Below, in pieces: positions 1-6,936 of a DNA stretch of 13,034 nucleotides. The first letter of the stretch is position 1, and every line of letters begins with the position of its first letter. The stretch lies in the NCBI GenBank assembly GCA_947629605.1, contig CANREK010000016.1, positions 1 through 13,034 on the forward strand, written 5' to 3'. Both the position numbers and the translations under genes were made by a program. Source of the stretch: an uncultured Clostridia bacterium. Its GTDB lineage: Bacteria > Bacillota > Clostridia > Christensenellales > Borkfalkiaceae. Below the pieces are notes generated by a model. The model was not told where the DNA came from. It worked only from the letters and a program-made list of their open reading frames with translations, and ran no database searches.

Positions 1-119
1 GGGGGAGGCTCCGCCGTAGGCGGTGGTGGGGGGGCGCCCACAATAATCCCCCCCATCCGTCACGGCTACGCCGTGCCACCCTCCCCCCGTAGGGGGTAGG
101 GCTTGGGGCGGTGGGGGTT
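1..119. repeat. GC-rich palindromic intergenic repeat with three triloop hairpins
   Basis: This non-coding stretch is packed with inverted repeats. CCGCC (11-15) pairs with GGCGG (19-23) around GTA. CACGGC (61-66) pairs with GCCGTG (70-75) around TAC. Bases 79-88 pair with 92-101 around GTA, with one mismatch (C83/T97). GGGCGCCC at 32-39 is a perfect 8-base palindrome. The G7 run at 28-34 can pair with the C7 run at 48-54, and GGGGGAGG at 1-8 with CCTCCCCC at 80-87. Such compact multi-hairpin elements are typical of dispersed, MITE-like or REP-like intergenic repeats. I have the impression that similar sequences are common in gut Clostridia, but that is memory and not shown here. No second copy lies in this window, and the left end may be cut by the window edge. 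Confidence 0.6.
92..117 (+). other. G-quadruplex-type motif
   Basis: Four runs of 5, 3, 4 and 5 guanines are separated by loops of 2 (TA), 3 (CTT) and 4 (CGGT) bases, which satisfies the standard G3+N1-7 pattern. The first run is also the 3' arm of the 79-101 hairpin, so the two structures would compete. Formation in the cell is not shown. Confidence 0.4.
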
Positions 120-170
120 CGTTTCTCCCTTCAAAACTATCAAAAAGTTGAAAAAAGTGAACAAATGGGC

Positions 171-181
171 GGGGGGGGGGG
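171..181 (+). repeat. Homopolymeric tract of 11 G
   Basis: Eleven consecutive guanines lie in an otherwise AT-rich stretch about 32 bases upstream of the predicted -35 box. Tracts of this length are prone to slippage. They can vary promoter activity in some bacteria, but they are also a common source of sequencing error, so the exact length should not be trusted. Confidence 0.75.
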
Positions 182-213
182 CGTAAAAATATTCAAAAAG
201 TGCCCTTTTTTAA

Positions 214-242
214 TTGACAAGCGCGTCGAATCATGTTAAAGT
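214..242 (+). promoter_or_regulatory. Sigma-A type promoter of the operon
   Basis: A perfect TTGACA -35 box (214-219) is followed by a 17-nt spacer and a TAAAGT -10 box (237-242), which matches TATAAT at 4 of 6 positions including both key T/A pairs. A TG dinucleotide at 234-235 gives an extended -10. A-rich tracts at 184-199 could act as an UP element. The expected start is near 248-250, about 225 nt upstream of the first gene. It is the only good promoter seen for the operon. Confidence 0.6.
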
Positions 243-248
243 AGACGA

Positions 249-474
249 ACGGAGGTGCAAAATATGGTTTAATTTGTAAACATGTGCAAAAAATTGTAAA
301 ATTTGACTTCAAAAAGGACGAAATCGGGCGGCGGGCGCAATGCTCGGCCGAAAAATGATGTTACGGAAAAAATTGGAAAAAAGGATTTTCAAAATCTGAC
401 ATACAAAAATACGGTCACGGCTCACAATAAAGAGTGAACAGGACCTGAAAAATCTATTCAAAGAGAGGATAAAT
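249..474 (+). other. Long 5' leader of the operon with mini-ORFs and small hairpins
   Basis: This is the region between the predicted transcription start and the first gene, and it holds no convincing gene. It opens with a textbook GGAGG (251-255) placed 8 nt before ATG GTT TAA (264-272), a two-codon ORF. ATG at 282 opens a five-codon ORF ending at 299. A 19-codon ORF at 340-399 encodes a very basic peptide but has only a poor ribosome site. GTGCAAAA occurs at 255-262 and again at 285-292, each followed by TTGTAAA. GATTTT/AAAATC (384-396) is a perfect inverted repeat around one C. GGTC/GACC (413-416/442-445) encloses TCAC/GTGA (422-425/434-437) as a weak hairpin just before the ribosome site of the first gene. 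I recognise no known riboswitch; cyclic-di-GMP class I core motifs are absent. Confidence 0.45.
462..469 (+). promoter_or_regulatory. Ribosome binding site of the 2153-residue surface protein
   Basis: AGAGAGGA lies 5 nt upstream of ATG at 475 and fixes that start. It is immediately followed by a lysine-rich signal peptide. Confidence 0.75.
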
Positions 475-3400
475 ATGACAAAAATCAAGAGATGGAGGCT
501 GATTCTTGCGGCGACGCTTGCGGCATTCTTTGCGGTGACGCTCTGTTTTGCGTTGCAGATCGGCAGATCCGCCCGCGCAGCCGAGGACGGCGTTCTCGAC
601 GGCAACACGGCCGAATATACTTTTGAAAATGGAACAGATACCGCCTCACAGTGGGTATGGCATGCAGATACCAACGAATGGCTCGGCGAAGAAGGAATAT
701 ATCAGATGACGGAAGATAAAACTTCCGCCGTTTTTACGCTTACTGTTACGAAATCCGGTGCGATTGCCTTCGAGTGGAAGTTGGGCACCGAATATCCTTC
801 AAACAATAGGCTTCATGTCGTTCATCATAAGAGCGCTGAGAATAGTGATGTAGATGTTGTTCTGCTTCCATCAACTAAAAATGAAGCATATTTACAGTGG
901 AATGATGTAAAAGTAAGCGATGTGGAGATAAATGATACCTTAACATTTGTTTACACCAAAGGCGGCAATAACGATGCAGAACAAGTATGGGTTCGGGGAT
1001 TAAAGAAGCCCTCCATGGATGGTTTTTCAATTGTGGCGACGGCAGGGGAAGGAGGTGCTGTAAAGAGCAATGACACGACATCGGAAATCGGTGGGTCAAT
1101 TACGGTCGATGTACCTTTTGGAGAATCGTTTGACGCAGAAGCGGTTGCTTCATCGGGATATGTTTTTACCTATTGGACTGACAAAAACGGCAATAATATT
1201 TCGTCAAACCCCAAAGAACAATTCCTTTATTCCGCAGGAGATGTCAAGGCGAACTTTGTAGCAGAAAGTGAAACCGTAGAGGTAAGTTTTACGTTCGATA
1301 CCCGCTACGGCAAGATGTATCTTTTACAAAATACCGAAAAGGCAAACCTAAAAGAGTGTATAGAAAACGGGTTGCCTCTTGAAGATGACGTTCCCATCAA
1401 AATAAAAACAGGAACCACTATTGTAGCCGGCGTGGAATGTTTGGAAACAGTTCAGTCAACAATAGACCCTTTGCAAACAACATCGGCAGTATTCGGCGGA
1501 TGGAAAGATGTTGTGACACCATTGGATATAACTTATCTTGGATCAACAAATCCTACACAGGCATTCAATATTGATCAAAACGGTATTAATTATATTTGGC
1601 AGAGGGGTAGTTCTTGGTACACAACAAAAATGGAGGCAAAATTTAAGGAGATTGCTCCTATTCCAAAAGTATTTTATACCGCTACCATAGATAGTGCTTC
1701 GCGCGGAAAAGCAGAATTGCATGATAAAGATAATATTAGCCTAAATTTTGAGCAGAATAATGATATTTTGTTTGAAATCGAACAAAATGGTTTCGAACTA
1801 AACGACAAGTTTGCTTTGACAATCAATGGCGAAAGTACCCCTATTGTGAATGACGGGGATAGGTGCGGATTTACTCTCAATGGCGTAAATGAAAACAAAA
1901 CAATAGTTATTACTCCAGACTACGGTGAAAAATATCTTTCCACGCCAATCGAATTTTCGATTAGCATCCTTTTGAACAAAGGAATTGGCGGCATCGTGCT
2001 TGACTCCTCCGCGCCTATTTCCGTGGAAAATGATATTGAACATCCTTGGTATTTTGATCCTGCAAGGACCAGAGGTGGCTATGCATTTACCTCGGGCATT
2101 TCTTATTTGGAAACACTCACTGCCCCCTCGTTTTCGCAACTCAAATTTACCGTTACCGGTAACGGGTCGTTTACTTTTGAGTACCATATAGATGGTTATA
2201 CCTTAACACCAGGAAAAGAAGAAACGAATCATAACAGTTGGGCGGCATATAATATCGGCTCAAAAGTGTATGCACGCAAATGCACGATAGGTACGGCTGA
2301 CGGTGAATGGCGAGCATACGGCGGTGCGACCGGTGGCTTCAAGAGCACGGTAGCGACCAATCTCGGATACGGTAACTCATATATGGACTACAAGAATGTC
2401 GTCACATACTATGAACCCGGAATTTATGGAGGAACAAAAATTCCTGATCCTGAGGGGGCAAAAGAGAGCGAAAAATATTGGTATAAAGTAAATATCTCTA
2501 TTGCAGGGAAACAGGATACAGACCAAACCGATATCTATATTGCTCATGCAATAGGGGTGTCGAGTAAGCCACTGTGTGCGAATATGACCGTCCGCAACGT
2601 TGCATTTTATAAAGGCAACGTAAATGTGAATTGGGCGGTGAACGACGTCAATGGCGACGCAGGGGATAGTTCAAATAAAATCAACGTTACGGGTACGGAA
2701 GAGCCGGGATCCGTTGCCGCAGGTACGACGTTGGAGTTTACTGCCGTTCCCGCCGAGGGCTACACGTTCTATGGCTGGAAAAATGAGGCGGGGAAGATCC
2801 TTTCCTATAATACAACTTATAAAGTGACGGCGGGCGACGGAGATTTGGATGTCCGCGGCGTTTTCGATATTTCCAATACGAAGGCCGCCCGAATCGGCGA
2901 TACGTTCTACGAAGATCTGCAATCGGCAATCGACGCAGCGAAATCGGGTGAGGACAAAAAAATCATTATTGTCGATAACATCAAGATAGCAAGCAACTTG
3001 GAAATTCCCGCAGATGTGAGTATAATTATTCCTCTTGATAGAGAGGGCAATTTCTACAAGAAAAATATCACTCAACAACCGAATATTGCTTGGACAAACG
3101 AAGAACTGTATAAATTGTGGAATGTTACCGTTGCAGATAGCGCGACACTCACCATTTACGGCAAACTTTATGTCGGCGGCGTGTTGCATTCTCCCGACCA
3201 ATCCGCACAGGGACACACCTCGGGCGCGTATTCCGAGCTCGTTCTTGACGGAAATATTATCGTCGCAGAGGGCGGCATGATGGACGTCTATGGCCGCGTG
3301 ACGGGCAAGGGAGGAATCACCGTCAAGAGCGGCGGTGTCCTGTATCAACCCTTCCTCATCCTCGATTATGCGGGCGGCAACAATACCTATGACCTGTTCT

Positions 3401-6400
3401 ATCTCAACCAAACACCTTTCAAACGCTATGCGATGATCAACATCCAATGCGAACAGGGCTACACTATCGAGTACGGCGGCGAGCTCTGCGGCCACGCAAG
3501 CCTTTACTTCCTTTCGAGCGTGACGACCCTCGACACGCAGTTCATCTCCTATGTGGGCTCCGTGCAGGTCAACGGCGCGGCGAAAAAGGGCACGACGACG
3601 CTCATCAACCTCAAAGAGGGCGCGAGCGCGACGGGCGTCTACAAAGATGAAAAATTTGTCACGAGCGGCGGCGGCAACACTGCCAACATCGGGCACACCA
3701 CGCTCACCATTTCGGGCGGCGCTTCGGCGGGCTATATGAATTTCCTTGACATGGTGCAGACGGACGGCGTGGTATTCTCCATTCCCTACAATTATTCGCT
3801 CATTCTCCAAGACGGCGAATATGACATGGGGTATGATTATAAACTCATGCCCGGTGCAAGTCTCACCGTAGAAGAGGGCGCAACGCTCAACCTCAATGCA
3901 AAATTCTATGTCTATGACGGACTTTTGCAGACCAAGATGAGCGGCAAGGCCTATCCCACGGCGGCAGAACTTACGACGGCGGGCTATAAGACCAATGGCA
4001 ACTTCACCGTCAACGGCACGCTCAACATCAATGAGGGCGCGACCTTCCTCGGCGTCGTTCAGACGACGAACACGAAGAAAACGGCCAAGATCGTCATCGC
4101 AGACGGCGCGACCCTTTCGGGCAAGATCGTCGACGGCGGCGAAACCGGATACGACTGCAACTATTCGGAATATGAATCTTCCGCACGCGTATGGGATAAA
4201 GTGCACGGCACGCTTGCAACGCTCACGGCGGGGCACACTTATGTCTCTACCTATGTCGAGAACGACACATTCGGCATCGATGCGATCGAAGTCAAATATG
4301 AGGCAAACGACTACGGCAGTGCGGAGCGAATGGAAGGGCACCTCTCCCACGAAGAAGGCGCAAACTACGCGACAGGCAACTTGGAAGCCGTAACCGGTCT
4401 CAAAGGGGCGTGGATGGTGGAGCATGAGCACACCTACGATTGGACGACGCCGAAGGAGGACGAGAAGAGCGAGAGCATCTTCAAGGGCGGCAACTCCGTC
4501 GAGATCGAGCGCGGCTGTTTCGAACTCGGCTGCGACGAAATCGAGAAAAAGGTCCTCTTAAAGAGCCTCAACACTTTCAACAGCAAGACCTATCGCGGCA
4601 CGGAATTTACGGGCGCGGAACTCTTTGAAGAGCTCTACTCCGGCCGCCGTGCGGCAGACGTCGGCGCGACGTTCACCGTCAAGGACGACAGGCTCGCAAA
4701 GGATGTCGGCACCTATATGATCACTGTGGCGCTCGAAAAGGGCTTCTTCCTCACCGCGGACGGCACCTTTGAAGCAAGCCATGACTTCACATTCGTCATC
4801 GACAGAAAGAATGTGACGGTCAGCGTGCAGGATCAAAGTTCCACCTACACGGGCAAGGAGCCCGACGTGAAGCAGGGCAGCTACACGATAAGCGGTCTCT
4901 GCGGGGATGACGTGCTCGGCATCGTCATCGAAAAGGAACTCGGCACGGCGGCGGGAGAGTACCGTCTCACGGCAAAGGCGAACAGCGGCGCCAACGCAAA
5001 CGGCAATTACAACATCAAATTCAGCTACACGGCGAGCGGGCATTCGACCTACACGATCAACAAGGCGACGCTCACGGTCAAGCCGAATAACGTCTCCTCG
5101 CCCGCGGGAGAAGAGCCCATTACCGACTTCACGTCGACGATCAGCGGCTTTGTGAACGGCGAGAGGGGAACGCTCGAAGCGGAGATCGCGGAGCAGCTCG
5201 TTTACACCTGCACGGTGACGAAGGATTCGCCGAGCGGACGGCAGTATGCAATCACGGTCAAATTCACGGGCGAACTTCAAAACTACGAAGTGAAGTGCGA
5301 AAGCGGCAGCTACACCGTGACCGAATCGCTCTTCAAGGATGTGATGTTCAAGGATCTCGTCGTCACCTACGACGGCACGGAGCACTCGCTCTCCGTCACG
5401 GGCACGGAAGGCCTCACGGGGGCCAAAGTCGAATATGCGCCCGCAAATTCCTACAAAAATGCGGGGACGTACACCGTCACGGCGACGGTGACGGCGCGGG
5501 ACAGCGCGGGCAAGACCTACACGCAGACGTTTGAAGCGACGCTCACGATCGAACGCCGCACGGTGACGGTGGAACTTCTCGCACAGAACAGAGTTTACGA
5601 CGGGACGCCCGCTTCGGCTCAGTCGAGAGCGGGGACGGATTGGAAACTCGCCGACGGCTCTGCGCTGGGCGCGGGAGATGAGCTCTCCGCACTCGGCGTG
5701 GCGCTTACCGTGACGGCTCCGACCAAGAACGTCGGCACCTATGCGATCGCGGCGGTAGCCTCCGTCAATGACCAACAAAACGGCAACTATACCGTCAATT
5801 TCTCCAACAACAACGGAAATCTCTACACGATCACCAAGCGGGATCTGCACATCACCGTCACGGAAAAGACAACGGTCTACGGCGAGAGCATCGACCTCGA
5901 CCAAACCGCTTGGACCTACGACAACGACACCGACTTCATCGCGGGAGACCTCATTCACGTCACGCTGAGCTCCGACGTCAAAAAGGATGCGGGGAACTAT
6001 CACATCACCGCCTCCGCAGACGCTGCTTTGGACGACAACAAGAACTACAACTTCCTCTTCACCGACGCCGCTTGGACGGTTTCGCCGAAGGAGATCACGG
6101 TCGTCATCACGCCCGTTTCGGTCACCTATTCGGGCCAAGAACCCGCCGCGCCCACCCTTTGGGAGCTCAAAGCGGGCAGCGAACTTGTCACAGGCGACGA
6201 GAAGAGTGCGCTCAACATCCGTCTCACCAAGGCCGCCGGCGTGAATGCGGGCAGTTACGACATCAACGCCGCATACGACAACGGCAACTACACGGTGACG
6301 TTTGAGGGCGGAAAGGGCGGTTACACCGTCAACAAATACGACATCGGCGGCGCGGGCGACTTCTTCCTCATGGCGGGCGACGAGGCCTCCACGAGCGGCA

Positions 6401-6936
6401 CGTTCACCCTCCGCTATGCGGGACAGACGATCGAACTCGTCGGGTATGTCATCTTCGGCGAGATCGTCGACCTCAAAGTCGTGCTCTCGCAGAGCTCGAT
6501 CACCGAGATCGGCGAATACGACGTGACCGCCTCCGTCGACGACGTCAATTACAGCGGCAGCCGTACCTTCCGCGTCATCGTCGTGAACGGAAACGGCTAC
6601 ACGAAAAAACTTGTGGACACGTTGGCACAGCTTGCCGCGCTTACGGACGGCATGACTGCGGCGACATTGACAGCGGAGGACTTCGGCGCCTTGAAGCAGG
6701 CCGCGGCATTGATCGCGGGGCTGGATGAATCCGAACGGGAGACGGGCAAGGACGCGCTTGCACCCTATGAGAGCCTGATCGCGGCATGGAACGATGCGGC
6801 GGCCGACCTCGACGCAAAGATCGAGACGGCGGAAAGCATCCAAAATGCACTGCTCGGCGGCATCTTCGGGGCGGCGGCGACGCTCGGCCTTCTCCTCGCG
6901 GCGGCCTACGTTGTGGGCAAAGGAGGGATCCTGTAA
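475..6936 (+). CDS. Giant modular secreted surface protein with InlB-like, beta-helix and MBG domains
   Basis: A 2153-residue exported protein, probably an adhesin or structural surface protein; ligand unknown. A signal peptide (basic start, hydrophobic core about 9-29) ends in ARA-A near residue 35. A beta-sandwich-like module (about 38-176) recurs, expanded, at 488-713: VFTLTVTKSGAIAFEWKL (86-103) resembles LKFTVTGNGSFTFEYHI (556-572). InlB-like repeats lie at 186-262 and 715-801 (GY.F.YW and GYTFYGW), with less clear beta-rich segments at 268-485. A surface-protein motif (ARIGDTFYEDL, 805-815) leads into a right-handed beta-helix-like region of about 860-1290, rich in 'GATL' and 'GG' turns. 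A His/Cys module (1317-1353) precedes about eight MBG-type Ig-like repeats (1368-2037), an alanine-rich helical stalk (2043-2120) and a C-terminal membrane segment (2127-2147) ending GKGGIL. No LPXTG motif is present. It is the first gene of the operon. The N-terminal third has AT-rich codons unlike the rest. Start and export are secure; the binding role is inferred. Confidence 0.93.
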   Translation: MTKIKRWRLILAATLAAFFAVTLCFALQIGRSARAAEDGVLDGNTAEYTFENGTDTASQWVWHADTNEWLGEEGIYQMTEDKTSAVFTLTVTKSGAIAFEWKLGTEYPSNNRLHVVHHKSAENSDVDVVLLPSTKNEAYLQWNDVKVSDVEINDTLTFVYTKGGNNDAEQVWVRGLKKPSMDGFSIVATAGEGGAVKSNDTTSEIGGSITVDVPFGESFDAEAVASSGYVFTYWTDKNGNNISSNPKEQFLYSAGDVKANFVAESETVEVSFTFDTRYGKMYLLQNTEKANLKECIENGLPLEDDVPIKIKTGTTIVAGVECLETVQSTIDPLQTTSAVFGGWKDVVTPLDITYLGSTNPTQAFNIDQNGINYIWQRGSSWYTTKMEAKFKEIAPIPKVFYTATIDSASRGKAELHDKDNISLNFEQNNDILFEIEQNGFELNDKFALTINGESTPIVNDGDRCGFTLNGVNENKTIVITPDYGEKYLSTPIEFSISILLNKGIGGIVLDSSAPISVENDIEHPWYFDPARTRGGYAFTSGISYLETLTAPSFSQLKFTVTGNGSFTFEYHIDGYTLTPGKEETNHNSWAAYNIGSKVYARKCTIGTADGEWRAYGGATGGFKSTVATNLGYGNSYMDYKNVVTYYEPGIYGGTKIPDPEGAKESEKYWYKVNISIAGKQDTDQTDIYIAHAIGVSSKPLCANMTVRNVAFYKGNVNVNWAVNDVNGDAGDSSNKINVTGTEEPGSVAAGTTLEFTAVPAEGYTFYGWKNEAGKILSYNTTYKVTAGDGDLDVRGVFDISNTKAARIGDTFYEDLQSAIDAAKSGEDKKIIIVDNIKIASNLEIPADVSIIIPLDREGNFYKKNITQQPNIAWTNEELYKLWNVTVADSATLTIYGKLYVGGVLHSPDQSAQGHTSGAYSELVLDGNIIVAEGGMMDVYGRVTGKGGITVKSGGVLYQPFLILDYAGGNNTYDLFYLNQTPFKRYAMINIQCEQGYTIEYGGELCGHASLYFLSSVTTLDTQFISYVGSVQVNGAAKKGTTTLINLKEGASATGVYKDEKFVTSGGGNTANIGHTTLTISGGASAGYMNFLDMVQTDGVVFSIPYNYSLILQDGEYDMGYDYKLMPGASLTVEEGATLNLNAKFYVYDGLLQTKMSGKAYPTAAELTTAGYKTNGNFTVNGTLNINEGATFLGVVQTTNTKKTAKIVIADGATLSGKIVDGGETGYDCNYSEYESSARVWDKVHGTLATLTAGHTYVSTYVENDTFGIDAIEVKYEANDYGSAERMEGHLSHEEGANYATGNLEAVTGLKGAWMVEHEHTYDWTTPKEDEKSESIFKGGNSVEIERGCFELGCDEIEKKVLLKSLNTFNSKTYRGTEFTGAELFEELYSGRRAADVGATFTVKDDRLAKDVGTYMITVALEKGFFLTADGTFEASHDFTFVIDRKNVTVSVQDQSSTYTGKEPDVKQGSYTISGLCGDDVLGIVIEKELGTAAGEYRLTAKANSGANANGNYNIKFSYTASGHSTYTINKATLTVKPNNVSSPAGEEPITDFTSTISGFVNGERGTLEAEIAEQLVYTCTVTKDSPSGRQYAITVKFTGELQNYEVKCESGSYTVTESLFKDVMFKDLVVTYDGTEHSLSVTGTEGLTGAKVEYAPANSYKNAGTYTVTATVTARDSAGKTYTQTFEATLTIERRTVTVELLAQNRVYDGTPASAQSRAGTDWKLADGSALGAGDELSALGVALTVTAPTKNVGTYAIAAVASVNDQQNGNYTVNFSNNNGNLYTITKRDLHITVTEKTTVYGESIDLDQTAWTYDNDTDFIAGDLIHVTLSSDVKKDAGNYHITASADAALDDNKNYNFLFTDAAWTVSPKEITVVITPVSVTYSGQEPAAPTLWELKAGSELVTGDEKSALNIRLTKAAGVNAGSYDINAAYDNGNYTVTFEGGKGGYTVNKYDIGGAGDFFLMAGDEASTSGTFTLRYAGQTIELVGYVIFGEIVDLKVVLSQSSITEIGEYDVTASVDDVNYSGSRTFRVIVVNGNGYTKKLVDTLAQLAALTDGMTAATLTAEDFGALKQAAALIAGLDESERETGKDALAPYESLIAAWNDAAADLDAKIETAESIQNALLGGIFGAAATLGLLLAAAYVVGKGGIL
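613..3150 (+). other. AT-rich block inside the first gene
   Basis: The signal-peptide end and the MBG half of this gene are GC-rich, for example 44 of 60 bases at 5461-5520. The segment from about 613 to 3150 is clearly AT-rich, for example 16 of 60 GC at 1741-1800, and uses many ATA, AAT and GTT codons. A partly GC-richer stretch lies at about 2640-2930. The edges are estimated by eye. The block covers the beta-sandwich and InlB-like modules, which suggests they were acquired or shuffled separately from the C-terminal half. Confidence 0.65.
4576..6585 (+). repeat. Tandem array of about eight divergent MBG/Ig-like protein repeats
   Basis: Units of 77-93 residues begin near nucleotides 4576, 4813, 5068, 5332, 5563, 5842, 6094 and 6337. 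A typical unit starts with a strand such as VTVSV, VTVEL or ITVVI. It has a YxG(T/K/Q) turn (STYTGKEP, VTYDGTEH, RVYDGTPA, VTYSGQEP), then a central NAGTY- or NVGTY-like turn, and ends YTI or YTV followed by K plus the next strand. This is the signature of MBG-family repeats of bacterial surface proteins. Units 1, 3 and 8 are the most divergent. The repeats are alike only at protein level, so recombination between them is unlikely. Confidence 0.75.
6921..6927 (+). promoter_or_regulatory. Ribosome binding site of the lipoprotein, inside the end of the surface-protein gene
   Basis: AGGAGGG is a near-perfect anti-16S match, 8 nt before ATG at 6936. It lies within the last codons of the upstream gene (encoding part of the GKGGIL tail), so ribosomes terminating there can reinitiate. 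It also shows that the lipoprotein starts at 6936 and not at the in-frame ATG at 6786. Confidence 0.85.

Noticed and set aside
195..211. Rho-independent terminator (AAAAAG/CTTTTT with a T run)
   Set aside because: The stem is nearly all A-T with a four-base loop and no GC core, and the T run abuts the promoter -35 box. It more likely belongs to the AT-rich promoter upstream region.
249..474. Known riboswitch in the leader
   Set aside because: I looked for cyclic-di-GMP class I core sequences and other familiar conserved cores and saw none.
2671..4431. 586-codon open frame on the minus strand
   Set aside because: Same cause. It lies entirely within the well-supported surface-protein frame and shows no domain.
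4558..6843. 761-codon open frame on the minus strand opposite the MBG repeats
   Set aside because: High GC at codon third positions keeps antisense frames open. The plus frame has a signal peptide, repeats and ribosome sites; the minus product is low-complexity and Arg/Val-rich with no recognisable domain.
6786..6936. Upstream in-frame ATG for the lipoprotein
   Set aside because: It would put 50 charged residues before a complete lipoprotein signal peptide. AGGAGGG and ATG at 6936 explain the start.
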